DNA from: CADEED01 sp963842515
GTDB taxonomy: Bacteria; Pseudomonadota; Gammaproteobacteria; Steroidobacterales; Steroidobacteraceae
Assembly (NCBI GenBank): GCA_963842515.1
Contig: CAWJGO010000002.1
Location: forward strand, 1,054,001 to 1,118,000
Length of the DNA: 64,000 nucleotides
Direction: 5' to 3'
Each line of letters opens with the position of its first letter. Within the stretch, counting starts at the first letter, position 1. The translations under genes were made by a program, and so were the position numbers. Positions 8,100 to 16,323 of the stretch are shown in pieces. The notes below the pieces were generated by a model that had not been told where the DNA came from, made no database searches, and saw only the letters and a list, made by a program, of their open reading frames with translations.

Positions 8100-9867
8100 A
8101 TGCCCGCGGAATTACACGAAACTTCGCTCATTGCACTATTAGCGGTCGGCTTCGCCCTTGCATTGTTGTTCGGGCTGGTGGCGAGCACCCTCAAGGTGTC
8201 GCCGATCGTCGGCTATCTGATCGCCGGCATTGCGGTCGGTCCGTTCACTCCCGGATTTGTCGGCGATACGGGCCTCGCCGGCCAGCTCGCCGAAATCGGC
8301 GTGATCCTGCTGATGTTCGGCGTAGGGCTGCACTTTTCCATCAAAGATCTGCTGTCGGTGCGCTACATCGCGCTGCCCGGCGCCGTCGCTCAGATCGTGA
8401 CCGCCACCGTGATCGGTGCCGGCATGGCGCACATGCTCGGCTGGAGCCTCGGTGTCGGTCTCGTTTTCGGATTGTCTTTGTCAGTGGCCAGCACGGTGGT
8501 GCTGCTGCGCGCCCTCGAGGAACGCAACGCGCTGCAATCATCGGAAGGCAAGATCGCGGTGGGCTGGCTCATCGTCGAGGACCTCGCCATGGTGCTGGCG
8601 CTGGTCATGTTGCCGGCGCTCGCGGACACACTGGGCGGCGATGCGAGCGCGCTCGGCGCCCGGCCGGGACCGTCGAATACCTGGCTGGCGCTGGCGTTCA
8701 CGCTCGCCAAGGTCGCGGTGTTCGTGGTGCTGGTGTTGGTGGTCGGCAAGCGCGTGGTTCCCTGGCTCCTGATACGTGTCACGCGCACTGGCTCACGCGA
8801 ACTGTTCACGCTGTGCGTGCTGGCCATTGCGGTGGGGATCGCCTACGGATCGGCAGCCTTGTTCGGTGTGTCGTTCGCGCTGGGAGCGTTCTTCGCAGGT
8901 GTCGTCCTGTCCGAATCGGAGATGAGCTCACCAGGCCGGCAACGACTCCTTGCCGCTCAAGGACGCGTTCGCCGTATTGTTCTTCGTGTCGGTGGGAATG
9001 CTGTTCGATCCCACCGTGGTGATACGAGAGCCGCTGGCGGTGCTGTCCGTGCTGGCCATCATCATGGTGGGCAAATCGCTGGCTGCGTTCATCATCGTGC
9101 TGGCGTTTCGCCACCCCGTGCGCACCGCGCTCACGGTATCCGCCAGCCTGGCGCAAATAGGTGAGTTCTCTTTCATTCTCGCCAGCCTCGGCGCGACACT
9201 CGGCCTGCTCCCGCCCGACGGTCGCGACCTGATCCTCGCCGGCGCGTTGCTGTCGATCGCGTTGAATCCGCTCACCTTCGCCGGCGTCGGGCCGCTCTCC
9301 CGATGGCTGGAGGCACGGCCCAAACTACTGGCGCTGCTCGAACGGCGTGGTGCGGAAAAACATCGCATCCCGGTCGAGAGCACGCAGAGCCTGCGCCAGC
9401 ACGCGATCGTGGTCGGTTATGGACGTGTCGGCGGTGCCATTGGCCCGGTCCTGAAGTCACAGGGCCTGCCCTTTGCCGTCATTGAACGTGATCACCTCAT
9501 GTTGAGCGCCGCGCAGACCCAGGGCATTCCCACCGTCGAGGGCGACGCCGCCGCGCCTGGAGTATTGGAGGCTGCCGGCATCGGCGAAGCGCGCCTGCTG
9601 GTCGTCGCGACACCCGACAGCTTCCTGGCGCGGCGCATCGTCGAGCTCGGGCGCGAATTGAACCCGACCATCAACGTGGTCGTGCGCACCCACTCCGAAA
9701 CCGAATTCAAGGCGCTGGAGGCGCTCGGCGCCGGGCGGGTGGTCATGGGCGAGCGCGAGTTGGCGCGTGGCATGCTCGAGTACGCGCTGCGCAGCCTCGG
9801 CGTCCCGCAGGAGCGGGCCCGCGCGATTGCCGGGCGCGATCCGCAGGTGAATCCGGAAGGGACGTAA
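8100..9867 (+). pseudogene. CPA2 monovalent cation:proton antiporter (YbaL/KefB-like), single-base frameshift
   Basis: Encodes about 588 residues once corrected: 12-13 membrane segments (Na+/H+ exchanger domain) and a cytoplasmic TrkA-N domain with the nucleotide-binding motif GYGRVGGAIG. The frame is broken near 8927-8928: up to LSESEMS it reads in one frame; then one extra base (AGC T CAC) shifts it. Removing that base restores SHQAGNDSLPLKDAFAVLF, the expected family sequence. The second part continues to 9867 without stops. Both halves are otherwise well conserved, so a recent mutation or sequencing error is more likely than old decay. modB starts 7 nt downstream. Confidence 0.85.
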
Positions 9868-9873
9868 ATATCG

Positions 9874-10563
9874 ATGATGTTGTCGCCCGAAGAATCGGAA
9901 GCCGTCGCGCTCAGCCTGTCGATCGCCGCGCGCAGCGTGGCGCTCAATCTGCCATTCGCCATCGCCGTCGCCTGGTTGCTGACGCGCACGCGTTTTGCCG
10001 GGCGCACGCTGTTCGACGCCTTCGTGCACCTGCCACTGGTGTTGCCGCCGGTGGTCGTTGGCTATCTATTGCTGGTGTTGTTCGGGGTGCGCGGTCCCAT
10101 CGGCGGCTGGCTGTACGAACACTTCGGCATCCGGCTGGCGTTCACCAGCACAGGCGCGGCCTTGGCCACGGCAGTCATGTCCTTCCCGCTGGTGGTGCGC
10201 GCGATCCGCATTTCGCTGGAGAACGTCGATCGCGGACTCGAAGACGCCGCGCGTACGCTGGGTGCCGGCCCCATGGACCGATTCCTCTCGATCACGCTGC
10301 CGCTGATGGCCCCCGGAATCCTGGCAGGAGCAATCATTGCATTCGCGGCGGGACTGGGTGAATTCGGGGCAGTCATTACCTTCGCGTCCAACATCCCGGG
10401 CGAGACACGCACGCTGCCGCTCGCGCTGTATACCGCGCTGCAGACGCCCGACGGCGACGCGCTGGCCGCGCGTCTCGCGATCATCTCGTTGTCGCTCGGA
10501 CTCGCCGGACTGCTGATCTCAGAGTTCCTGGGCCGCGTCATGCGCCGCAGGCTGGGTCGCTGA
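9874..10563 (+). CDS. modB: Molybdate ABC transporter permease ModB
   Basis: Inner-membrane permease of 229 residues with about five membrane segments. The EAA-type loop that contacts the ATPase is present (LEDAARTLGAGPMDRFLSIT), and GLGEFGAVITFASN near the C-terminus is typical of ModB/CysT-like permeases. It overlaps modC at TGATG (10561-10565) and lies 7 nt after the antiporter gene, so it is translationally coupled to modC. No modA gene is adjacent; substrate assignment to molybdate rests on similarity to ModB and on ModC's C-terminal domain. Confidence 0.9.
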   Translation: MMLSPEESEAVALSLSIAARSVALNLPFAIAVAWLLTRTRFAGRTLFDAFVHLPLVLPPVVVGYLLLVLFGVRGPIGGWLYEHFGIRLAFTSTGAALATAVMSFPLVVRAIRISLENVDRGLEDAARTLGAGPMDRFLSITLPLMAPGILAGAIIAFAAGLGEFGAVITFASNIPGETRTLPLALYTALQTPDGDALAARLAIISLSLGLAGLLISEFLGRVMRRRLGR

Positions 10564-11663
10564 TGCTACGCGTCGAGCTGCGCAAGCGCCGCGGCGACTT
10601 CACGCTCGACGTGGCGTTCAGCGCGCCGACGCCCGGCGTCACCGCGCTGTTCGGACGCTCGGGCTGCGGCAAATCGACGCTGATTTCGTTGATCGCCGGC
10701 CTTCTGCCGGCCGACGGCGGACGCGTCATGCTGGGCGACGATCTGCTGTTCGACGGCCTGCGCCACCTGTCGGTCGATGCGCGGCATCGGCGCATGGGTG
10801 TCGTATTCCAGGACGGGCGGCTGTTCCCGCACTTGTCGGTACGCGCCAATCTCGACTACGGCACGCGGCGCCTTGCGCGCAACGCGGCGCGGCCGATCAC
10901 TTTCGACGACGTGGTTGGCTTGTTAGGCTTGGAGAAGCTCGTCGCGCGCCGGCCGCACGAGTTGTCCGGCGGCGAGAAGCAGCGCGTGGCGCTGGGGCGC
11001 GCGCTGCTCGCGCAGCCGCGCCTGCTGCTGCTCGATGAGCCCCTGGCCTCGCTCGACCTGGCGCGGCGCGAGGAAGTCCTGCCATACCTCGAGCGTCTGC
11101 GCGACACCGTCGCGATGCCCATAGTCTATGTGAGCCATCAGTTCGATGAAGTGCTGCGGCTGGCCACGCGCGTCGTGTTGCTCGACGCCGGGCGCGTGAT
11201 CGCCGAGGGTGACATCGCCACGGTGAGCCGCGATCCGCAATTGCGCGCCATCGTCGGGCCCGATTCCGTGGGCGCGGTGATCGCCGGCCTCGTGGAGCGT
11301 GTCGATGCGGCCGGTCTCGCCGCGGTGCGCGTCGGCGATGCCGAAGTCACGGTGGAGCTCGACGGCGCCGCGGTGGGTCAGCGAATCCAGATCCAGGTGT
11401 TGGCGCGCGACGTGATCGTCGCTGCCGAATTGCCGCGTGGCTTGTCGGTGCGCAACGTGGTGCCGGCGCGAGTGGTGTCCGTCACGCCCGATGCCGGCCG
11501 CTCGGTCATGGTCGAGCTCGATATCGGCCGCACTTCCACATTGCTGGCACGCGTCACGGCGCGCGCGTCGGACGAGCTGGCGCTGGCGGCGGATAAGCAG
11601 GTCTGGGCACTCATAAAAGCAGTCTCCTTGCGCGGGCACGCTTTCAACGTGCCCGCGCCTTGA
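10563..11663 (+). CDS. modC: Molybdate ABC transporter ATP-binding protein ModC
   Basis: A 366-residue ABC ATPase. Walker A GRSGCGKST at 31-39, signature LSGGEKQR near 134, Walker B LLLLDEP and the H-loop in VSHQFDE. The C-terminal ~90 residues look like the Mop/TOBE oxyanion-binding domain typical of ModC. With ModB it should drive molybdate (or tungstate) import. The gene ends in a strong GC hairpin (11630-11658) and is convergent with the LysR gene and the small ORF at 11669. Confidence 0.92.
   Translation: MLRVELRKRRGDFTLDVAFSAPTPGVTALFGRSGCGKSTLISLIAGLLPADGGRVMLGDDLLFDGLRHLSVDARHRRMGVVFQDGRLFPHLSVRANLDYGTRRLARNAARPITFDDVVGLLGLEKLVARRPHELSGGEKQRVALGRALLAQPRLLLLDEPLASLDLARREEVLPYLERLRDTVAMPIVYVSHQFDEVLRLATRVVLLDAGRVIAEGDIATVSRDPQLRAIVGPDSVGAVIAGLVERVDAAGLAAVRVGDAEVTVELDGAAVGQRIQIQVLARDVIVAAELPRGLSVRNVVPARVVSVTPDAGRSVMVELDIGRTSTLLARVTARASDELALAADKQVWALIKAVSLRGHAFNVPAP
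11630..11658 (+). terminator. GC-rich hairpin over the modC stop region
   Basis: GCGCGGGCACG (11630-11640), a 7-nt loop, then CGTGCCCGCGC (11648-11658), an 11-bp perfect stem. No T-run follows on either strand, so this is at best a weak or factor-dependent terminator or 3'-end stabiliser between convergent genes. Confidence 0.4.
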
Positions 11664-11668
11664 CGGGG

Positions 11669-11755
11669 TTAGGCGAAGATCGATTGCTGACCCAGGGCGA
11701 CCGCAACGGCTACGAGGGCGAAACCGAAATTTCGAACGAGTCTTTCGATGCACAT
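11669..11755 (-). CDS. 28-residue hydrophobic small protein
   Basis: An open frame below the usual gene-calling length. ATG at 11755 is preceded by AGGGAG at a spacing of 8 nt, close to ideal. The peptide begins MCIERLVRNFGFA, continues with an Ala/Val/Leu run and ends GQQSIFA, giving one predicted membrane helix with a positively charged N-terminus. It lies between convergent modC and the lysR gene, in a 218-nt gap otherwise lacking genes. Function unknown; small membrane proteins often modulate a neighbouring transporter. Support is the ribosome site plus the hydrophobic profile; no homologue is known to me. Confidence 0.5.
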   Translation of the reverse strand: MCIERLVRNFGFALVAVAVALGQQSIFA

Positions 11756-11834
11756 GATTGCCACTCCCTGATCGAGAACAATGGTTGAGGACATGTGCGT
11801 CATATTGCGAGCCGCGGGCACGACTAACAAACGC

Positions 11835-11853
11835 GATGCCTGAATGCGGCATC
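11835..11853 (-). terminator. Possible terminator of the lysR gene
   Basis: Thirty nt past the LysR stop on the minus strand, GATGCC, a 7-nt loop and GGCATC are followed by GCGTTTGTT. The stem is short (6 bp) and the tail only moderately T-rich. Confidence 0.35.
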
Positions 11854-11881
11854 AACAAAACTTAAGCAGGAATGTCCACGC

Positions 11882-12826
11882 CTATCCCTTTCGGGGGATG
11901 CTCTTCACCTGGCGCGGCGTGAACAGATCGTGTGGCTTGGGAAATGCCTTGGCCATGTCGAAAATCCAGTCGCGGAAGCGCCTGACCTTGGGCATCACGA
12001 GATAAGGCTCGGGGCACACGAAGTAGTAGGAGAAGCGGAACGGCAGCAGCGCGTCACCCGCCAGCACGACGCGCCCCTGCTCGAGAGAACGTTGCACCAG
12101 CGACCAGCGCGCGAGCGCAAAGCCGATGCCTTCCTCTGCCGCGGCGATGACCCCGGCGGAGTCATCGATGATGGGCGCGCGCGCCAGCCACTGCCCTTCC
12201 TGTCCTTTCTCGATCCACGCCTGCCATGGCTCATCCATGCTGCCGAGCAGCGGGAACTTCTGCAGGTCTTCGCCGCGCGGCACGGGACCGAACCTGGCGA
12301 GCAGCGATGGCGAAGAAATCGGGATCACCCATTCATCGAGCAGTTTTTCGACGTGCAGTCCGGGCCATTTGCCGAGTCCCATGCGGATGGCCACGTGCAT
12401 TTCCGAGCGCGAAAAATCCACCGGATCGCGGCCGGTGTGAAACCGCAGTTCCACGCCCGTATCCAGATCGTTGAAGGTGCCTATGCGCGGCAGCAACCAG
12501 CGTTGCAGGAACGACGACAGCAGCGTGATCTGCAGCGGCCCCTCGGAACGATGCTGTTTGAGGTGCTGCATGGATGATTCGAGCTCATCGAGGCCGCGGC
12601 GGACGCCCGGCAGAAGTTGCTGGCCTTCGGCCGTGAGCTCGATGCGTCTTCCGGCCCGTTTGAACAGCTGTACCTGCAGGTAATCCTCGAGGGATTTGAC
12701 CTGCTGACTGACCGCCGCCGGCGTGACATGCAGCGCTTCCGCGGCGTCCGCAAACGACAGGCGGGAGGCCACGGCCTCGAAGACTCGCAGCGCATTGAGC
12801 GGCAGGCGGGCGTAAGCGGCAGTCAC
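11882..12826 (-). CDS. LysR-family transcriptional regulator (GcvA-like)
   Basis: DNA-binding regulator of 314 residues. The N-terminal winged helix-turn-helix is clear (LNALRVFEAVASRLSFADAA, then HVTPAAVSQQVKSLE), followed by a type-2 periplasmic-binding-like sensor domain. I set the start at GTG 12826, which has AAGGA 8 nt upstream; the frame is open to 12937 but has no better ribosome site. The layout resembles GcvA/AmpR-type regulators (LPLNALRVFE start). It is divergent from the small unknown gene at 12925, separated by about 98 nt, making that gene a plausible target. Ligand unknown. Confidence 0.9.
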   Translation of the reverse strand: MTAAYARLPLNALRVFEAVASRLSFADAAEALHVTPAAVSQQVKSLEDYLQVQLFKRAGRRIELTAEGQQLLPGVRRGLDELESSMQHLKQHRSEGPLQITLLSSFLQRWLLPRIGTFNDLDTGVELRFHTGRDPVDFSRSEMHVAIRMGLGKWPGLHVEKLLDEWVIPISSPSLLARFGPVPRGEDLQKFPLLGSMDEPWQAWIEKGQEGQWLARAPIIDDSAGVIAAAEEGIGFALARWSLVQRSLEQGRVVLAGDALLPFRFSYYFVCPEPYLVMPKVRRFRDWIFDMAKAFPKPHDLFTPRQVKSIPRKG

Positions 12827-12924
12827 GTCAGTTTTCCTTATGCGCGCTTCAGATAGCGCGTTTGTTCGGATTGGCACTCTAGCGCAGATTGCATGCATCG
12901 CAACTTCACGCCAGGAGACCTCAA

Positions 12925-13209
12925 ATGAGCGGCACAAACCACATTCCGGATACCGTCGCGGCCAGTCTCGATGCTCGGCTTGCGCCGTTTTGCGGCGTAC
13001 CGCAGGGACCGGCGCTCGGCGGCCTCGAAGGCGAAACCTCGCGGCGCGTCGCGCCGGGCCGGCAGCGCTCGGGACGCCTGAGCCTGATCAACGATCTCAA
13101 ACTACTGTTTGCCGCGCTGAGCGCGGGTGGACGCGTCGTGCCGCTCGGTGACAACGGCCGCACGGCGCGACTCCTTTCCGAGTACGCCGCCGCGCTGCGC
13201 GAGCATTGA
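12925..13209 (+). CDS. Small unknown protein divergent from LysR
   Basis: A 94-residue soluble protein (MSGTNHIPDT start) with AGGAG 7 nt before the ATG. It has no signal peptide or membrane segment; the middle is Arg/Gly-rich and the C-terminal half looks alpha-helical (LSLINDLKLLFAALSAGG). I do not recognise a domain. Its position head to head with the LysR gene suggests LysR control. It is not obviously linked to the sulfate genes that follow. Confidence 0.7.
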   Translation: MSGTNHIPDTVAASLDARLAPFCGVPQGPALGGLEGETSRRVAPGRQRSGRLSLINDLKLLFAALSAGGRVVPLGDNGRTARLLSEYAAALREH

Positions 13210-13230
13210 GTGACAATTGCTCATATGTTC

Positions 13231-13291
13231 ATAACCAACTCGACTGGGTGCATAACCGCCACGTCACCAGCCCTCGACTGACGGTATAACC
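13231..13291 (+). promoter_or_regulatory. Three ATAACC direct repeats upstream of the porin-sbp operon
   Basis: ATAACC occurs at 13231, 13252 and 13286, each with a short related context (TTCATAACC, TGCATAACC, GGTATAACC). Spacings are 21 and 34 nt, the first about two helical turns. They sit 53-113 nt before the GTG start of the porin gene. A and T are scarce in this genome, so three AT-rich repeats stand out. A CysB-like or other sulfur regulator is a candidate binder, by inference. Confidence 0.45.
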
Positions 13292-13343
13292 CTACGTTCT
13301 TAAGCTCTCCTGGCCTTGTGGCCACATGACCAGGAGAACCAGA

Positions 13344-14774
13344 GTGAATTTCAAGCGAGCAGCAGCGGGGGCGTCAATCGCGGTGCTGCTGCCATTTGCG
13401 GGGATGGTGCACGCGCAGTCGTCCACCGACGGCAACACCGATCTCAGAGAAGAGATCGAACAACAGAAGCAGCGCCTGCTGGTCCTCGAACGCAAGCTCG
13501 AGCTACAGGACGAAGCGGCCAAGGCCGCGACTGCCAGCGCCCCGAGAATCACGGCCAGCGCTTCGCGGTTCCAGATCGGTTCCGCCGACGGCGGCAACTT
13601 CATACGCCTGCGCGGCACGCTGCATGCCGACGCGCGCACATACGGCGGCGAATCGGTGCCGGAAACCGCCGACACGTTCATCTTGCGCCGCGTGCGTCCG
13701 ACCATCGAAGGCACCTTCGGCAACATCTTCGATTTCAAATTCATGCCGGACTTCGCCGGCGGGCGTTCGGTGATCGTCGACGCGTTCGTTGCCGCGCGTT
13801 TCAATCCGGCTGCCGTGGTGACCGTTGGCAAGTTCAAACCGCCGGTGGGGCTCGAGCGGCTGCAAAGCTCCGCCGACATCCGGTTCATCGAGCGCGCTCT
13901 ACCCACCGCGCTGGTTCCGAACCGCGATCTGGGCGTGCAGCTTTCCGGCGATCTGGGTGGTGGTGCGGTGAGCTACCAGGTCGGCTACTTCAACGGCGTC
14001 ACCGACGGCCAGAGCAGTGACAACCTCACGGCTCCGGATGTCGAAGCCGACACCGCCGGCGACTATGCCGCGCGGCTGTTCTTCCAGCCGTTCGTCAGCT
14101 CCAGCAACTTCAACCTGCGCGGCCTCGGATTCGGCATCGGCACCACCTGGATCGACGTGGGAGGCAGCGCCGCCAGCACTGCGCTGTCCGCGTACCGCTC
14201 GCCGGGACAGCAGAGCGTATTCGCCTATCGCGCCAACACCGCCACGGGAGTCACGCCTAACAACGCGACATTCGCGAACGGCCAGCGCCTGCGCCTGGCA
14301 CCGCAGCTGTACTACTACCGCGGCAGCTTCGGATTGCTTGGTGAATACACCCAGGTCGAACAGGACGTCTCGCGTGTGGTCGGCGGAACTACCTGGTCCG
14401 ACACGCTGACGCACTCGGCGTGGCAGGCGCAGTTCTCCTGGTTCGTGACCGGCGAAGAAGAAACCTTCCGCGGATACACGCCCGGCAGCACCTACCAAGT
14501 GGGCAAGAGTGGCTGGGGCGCGCTGGAACTCGTGGCGCGGTATCACGAACTGGATATCGACGACGACACCTTCGCGGGCGGCGCCAGCTCGTTCGCGAAT
14601 CCGCTCAGCGCCGTGTCCAAGGCGACCGCATACGGCGTCGGCGTGAACTGGTACCCGTGGAACACCGTGAAGCTGTCACTCAATTATGAGAACTCCAGCT
14701 TCGAAGGCGGCGCCGCCGCCGGCGACCGTGCCGACGAGAAAGCCCTGCTCTCTCGCTTCGCGATCAACTTTTGA
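13344..14774 (+). CDS. OprO/OprP-type anion-selective porin
   Basis: Outer-membrane beta-barrel of about 476 residues. GTG 13344 is chosen because AGGAG lies 7 nt upstream. A signal peptide ends near AHAQ (GMVHAQS). A short coiled coil follows (EEIEQQKQRLLVLERKLE), as in OprP/OprO, then the barrel; FILRRVRPTIEGTF and VGKFKPPVGLERLQS are typical of the phosphate-selective porin family (PF07396). Being directly followed by a sulfate-binding protein suggests uptake of sulfate or another oxyanion across the outer membrane rather than phosphate. Confidence 0.9.
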   Translation: MNFKRAAAGASIAVLLPFAGMVHAQSSTDGNTDLREEIEQQKQRLLVLERKLELQDEAAKAATASAPRITASASRFQIGSADGGNFIRLRGTLHADARTYGGESVPETADTFILRRVRPTIEGTFGNIFDFKFMPDFAGGRSVIVDAFVAARFNPAAVVTVGKFKPPVGLERLQSSADIRFIERALPTALVPNRDLGVQLSGDLGGGAVSYQVGYFNGVTDGQSSDNLTAPDVEADTAGDYAARLFFQPFVSSSNFNLRGLGFGIGTTWIDVGGSAASTALSAYRSPGQQSVFAYRANTATGVTPNNATFANGQRLRLAPQLYYYRGSFGLLGEYTQVEQDVSRVVGGTTWSDTLTHSAWQAQFSWFVTGEEETFRGYTPGSTYQVGKSGWGALELVARYHELDIDDDTFAGGASSFANPLSAVSKATAYGVGVNWYPWNTVKLSLNYENSSFEGGAAAGDRADEKALLSRFAINF

Positions 14775-14792
14775 AGCATCTGGAGTAATGAC

Positions 14793-15812
14793 ATGGCAGA
14801 CACGAATTGGAAACGCCGACTGCTGCTCGCACTGGCCGCCTCGGTCTTCGTCGGTGGCGCCGGCAGCGTCGCGCAGGCCGCTGAGGTCACGCTGCTCAAC
14901 GTCTCGTACGACCCGACGCGCGAGTTGTACAGCGATTTCAACAAGTCGTTCGCCGAATACTGGAAGAAGAAGACCGGCGACACGGTGAAAATCAACCAGT
15001 CACACGGCGGCTCGGGCCGCCAGGCACGGTCGGTCATCGACGGCCTCGCGGCCGACGTGGTCACGCTGGCGCTCGCCGCCGACATCGACGCGATCGCCGC
15101 CAACGGCAAACTACTGCCCGTGAACTGGGAAGAGCGTCTGCCGGATCACAGCGCACCCTATACCTCGACGATCGTTTTTCTGGTCCGCAAGGGCAACCCG
15201 AAGAACATCAAGGACTGGGGCGACCTCACGCGCCCGGGCATCGGCGTGATCACACCGAACCCGAAAACCTCAGGTGGCGCACGCTGGAATTTCCTCGCGG
15301 CCTGGGCCTGGGCGAAGAAGCAGCCCGGCGGCAGCGACGCGACCGCCAAGGAATTCGTGCGCAAGCTGTTCAAGAACGTGCCGGTCCTCGATACCGGCGC
15401 ACGCGGCTCCACCACGACGTTCGCGCAACGCGGCATCGGTGACGTGGCGATCTCCTGGGAAAACGAAGCATGGCTCGCGACCAAGGAGCTCGGCCCGGAC
15501 AAGTTCGAGATCGTGATCCCGTCGGTCAGCATCCTCGCGGAACCTTCGGTTGCCGTGGTCGACAAGGTAGTGCTGCGTCGTGGCACGCGTACCGTCGCCG
15601 AGGAATACCTCAAGTACCTGTACACGCCCGAAGGCCAGGAAATCGCGGCACGCAACTACTATCGGCCGCGCAATACGCAGATTGCCGCGAAGCATGCGCA
15701 GCTGTTCCCCAAGCTCGAGCTCGTGACCATCAAGGATTTCGGCGGCTGGCCCAAGGCGCAGAAGGAACACTTCGGCGACGGTGGCACGTTCGACCAGATC
15801 CAGACGCAGTGA
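14793..15812 (+). CDS. sbp: Periplasmic sulfate-binding protein (first copy)
   Basis: A 339-residue solute-binding protein with a Sec signal peptide ending near AQAAE. Family motifs: YDPTRELYSDFNKSF and NPKTSGGARWN, the latter contributing to sulfate binding. It captures sulfate (or thiosulfate) for CysTWA. The gene follows the porin by 18 nt, with TGGAG upstream of the ATG, so outer-membrane entry and periplasmic capture are cotranscribed. The ABC transporter itself is 15 kb away. A close relative lies at 25902. Confidence 0.95.
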   Translation: MADTNWKRRLLLALAASVFVGGAGSVAQAAEVTLLNVSYDPTRELYSDFNKSFAEYWKKKTGDTVKINQSHGGSGRQARSVIDGLAADVVTLALAADIDAIAANGKLLPVNWEERLPDHSAPYTSTIVFLVRKGNPKNIKDWGDLTRPGIGVITPNPKTSGGARWNFLAAWAWAKKQPGGSDATAKEFVRKLFKNVPVLDTGARGSTTTFAQRGIGDVAISWENEAWLATKELGPDKFEIVIPSVSILAEPSVAVVDKVVLRRGTRTVAEEYLKYLYTPEGQEIAARNYYRPRNTQIAAKHAQLFPKLELVTIKDFGGWPKAQKEHFGDGGTFDQIQTQ

Positions 15813-15851
15813 TACCGATATGGCATTTGTACAGAGGAAATAGTTAGTTGG

Positions 15852-15871
15852 GACGACGCCGGCGGCGTCGT
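15852..15871. terminator. Hairpin downstream of sbp1
   Basis: ACGACGCC paired with GGCGTCGT about 40 nt past the sbp stop, followed by a second imperfect hairpin (15890-15945, stems around CCGTGAG/CTCACGG). Neither has a strong T-run. They probably mark the end of the porin-sbp transcript. Confidence 0.35.
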
Positions 15872-15978
15872 ACTGTTCACCCGGGCCGCGGAGGTCCGTG
15901 AGTGAGCTGAAAAGATCCCCCTCATGTTTTCACTCTCACGGCCTCCGATGGCCCACCAACCGGGATGAGATCGAGTCG

Positions 15979-16237
15979 ATGAAGTTGCTACCGCTGCGCT
16001 ACCTGGTCGCAGTCGCCGAGAACGATCTCAACATCACGCAGGCCGCGCGCGGCTGCCATGCTACCGGTGGCATCGCGCCATCGTCGTGCCGAGCGGGAAG
16101 GACTCGGCGTCGGCATTCTCGCCAACGTTGCCATCAATGGCGAAGAAGACGCGGATCTGAAAATCCGTGACGCCTCGCATCTGTTTCCGGCAGTCGATCG
16201 CGGATTCGCGGCGGTGAAAATTCCGTTTCTTCGCTAG
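15979..16237 (+). pseudogene. cysB-like regulator remnant with a large internal deletion
   Basis: The first ~25 codons from ATG 15979 (MKLLPLRYLVAVAENDLNI, then TQAAR) match the helix-turn-helix start of CysB-type LysR regulators. The last ~45 codons before the stop at 16235-16237 (REGLGVGILANVAINGEED, then IRDASHLFPA) match the C-terminal effector region of CysB, in a different frame. Everything between (roughly 200 codons in an intact ~320-residue protein) is missing; the junction is around 16050-16100. The position right after the porin-sbp operon fits a former sulfur regulator. Confidence 0.8.
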
Positions 16238-16282
16238 CGGCGCGACGCGCTGCTACGTCGGCGCACTCACCAGCAAGGCAAG

Positions 16283-16308
16283 CGGGCGCCTCTGCCGAGA
16301 GGCGCCCG
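16283..16308. terminator. Strong hairpin between convergent ends
   Basis: CGGGCGCCTCT, a 4-nt loop (GCCG) and AGAGGCGCCCG: an 11-bp perfect stem between the cysB remnant and the end of the serine hydrolase gene (16324). It lacks a clear T-tail but is well placed as a shared transcript end. Confidence 0.5.
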
Positions 16309-16323
16309 ACTGTGCCGTAATTC

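Noticed and set aside
8920..8935. Programmed frameshift in the antiporter gene
   Set aside because: No slippery heptamer, stimulatory hairpin or internal Shine-Dalgarno at the right spacing was visible.
13344..14774. Calling the porin a phosphate porin
   Set aside because: Family similarity alone; the gene is cotranscribed with a sulfate-binding protein and no pho genes are present.
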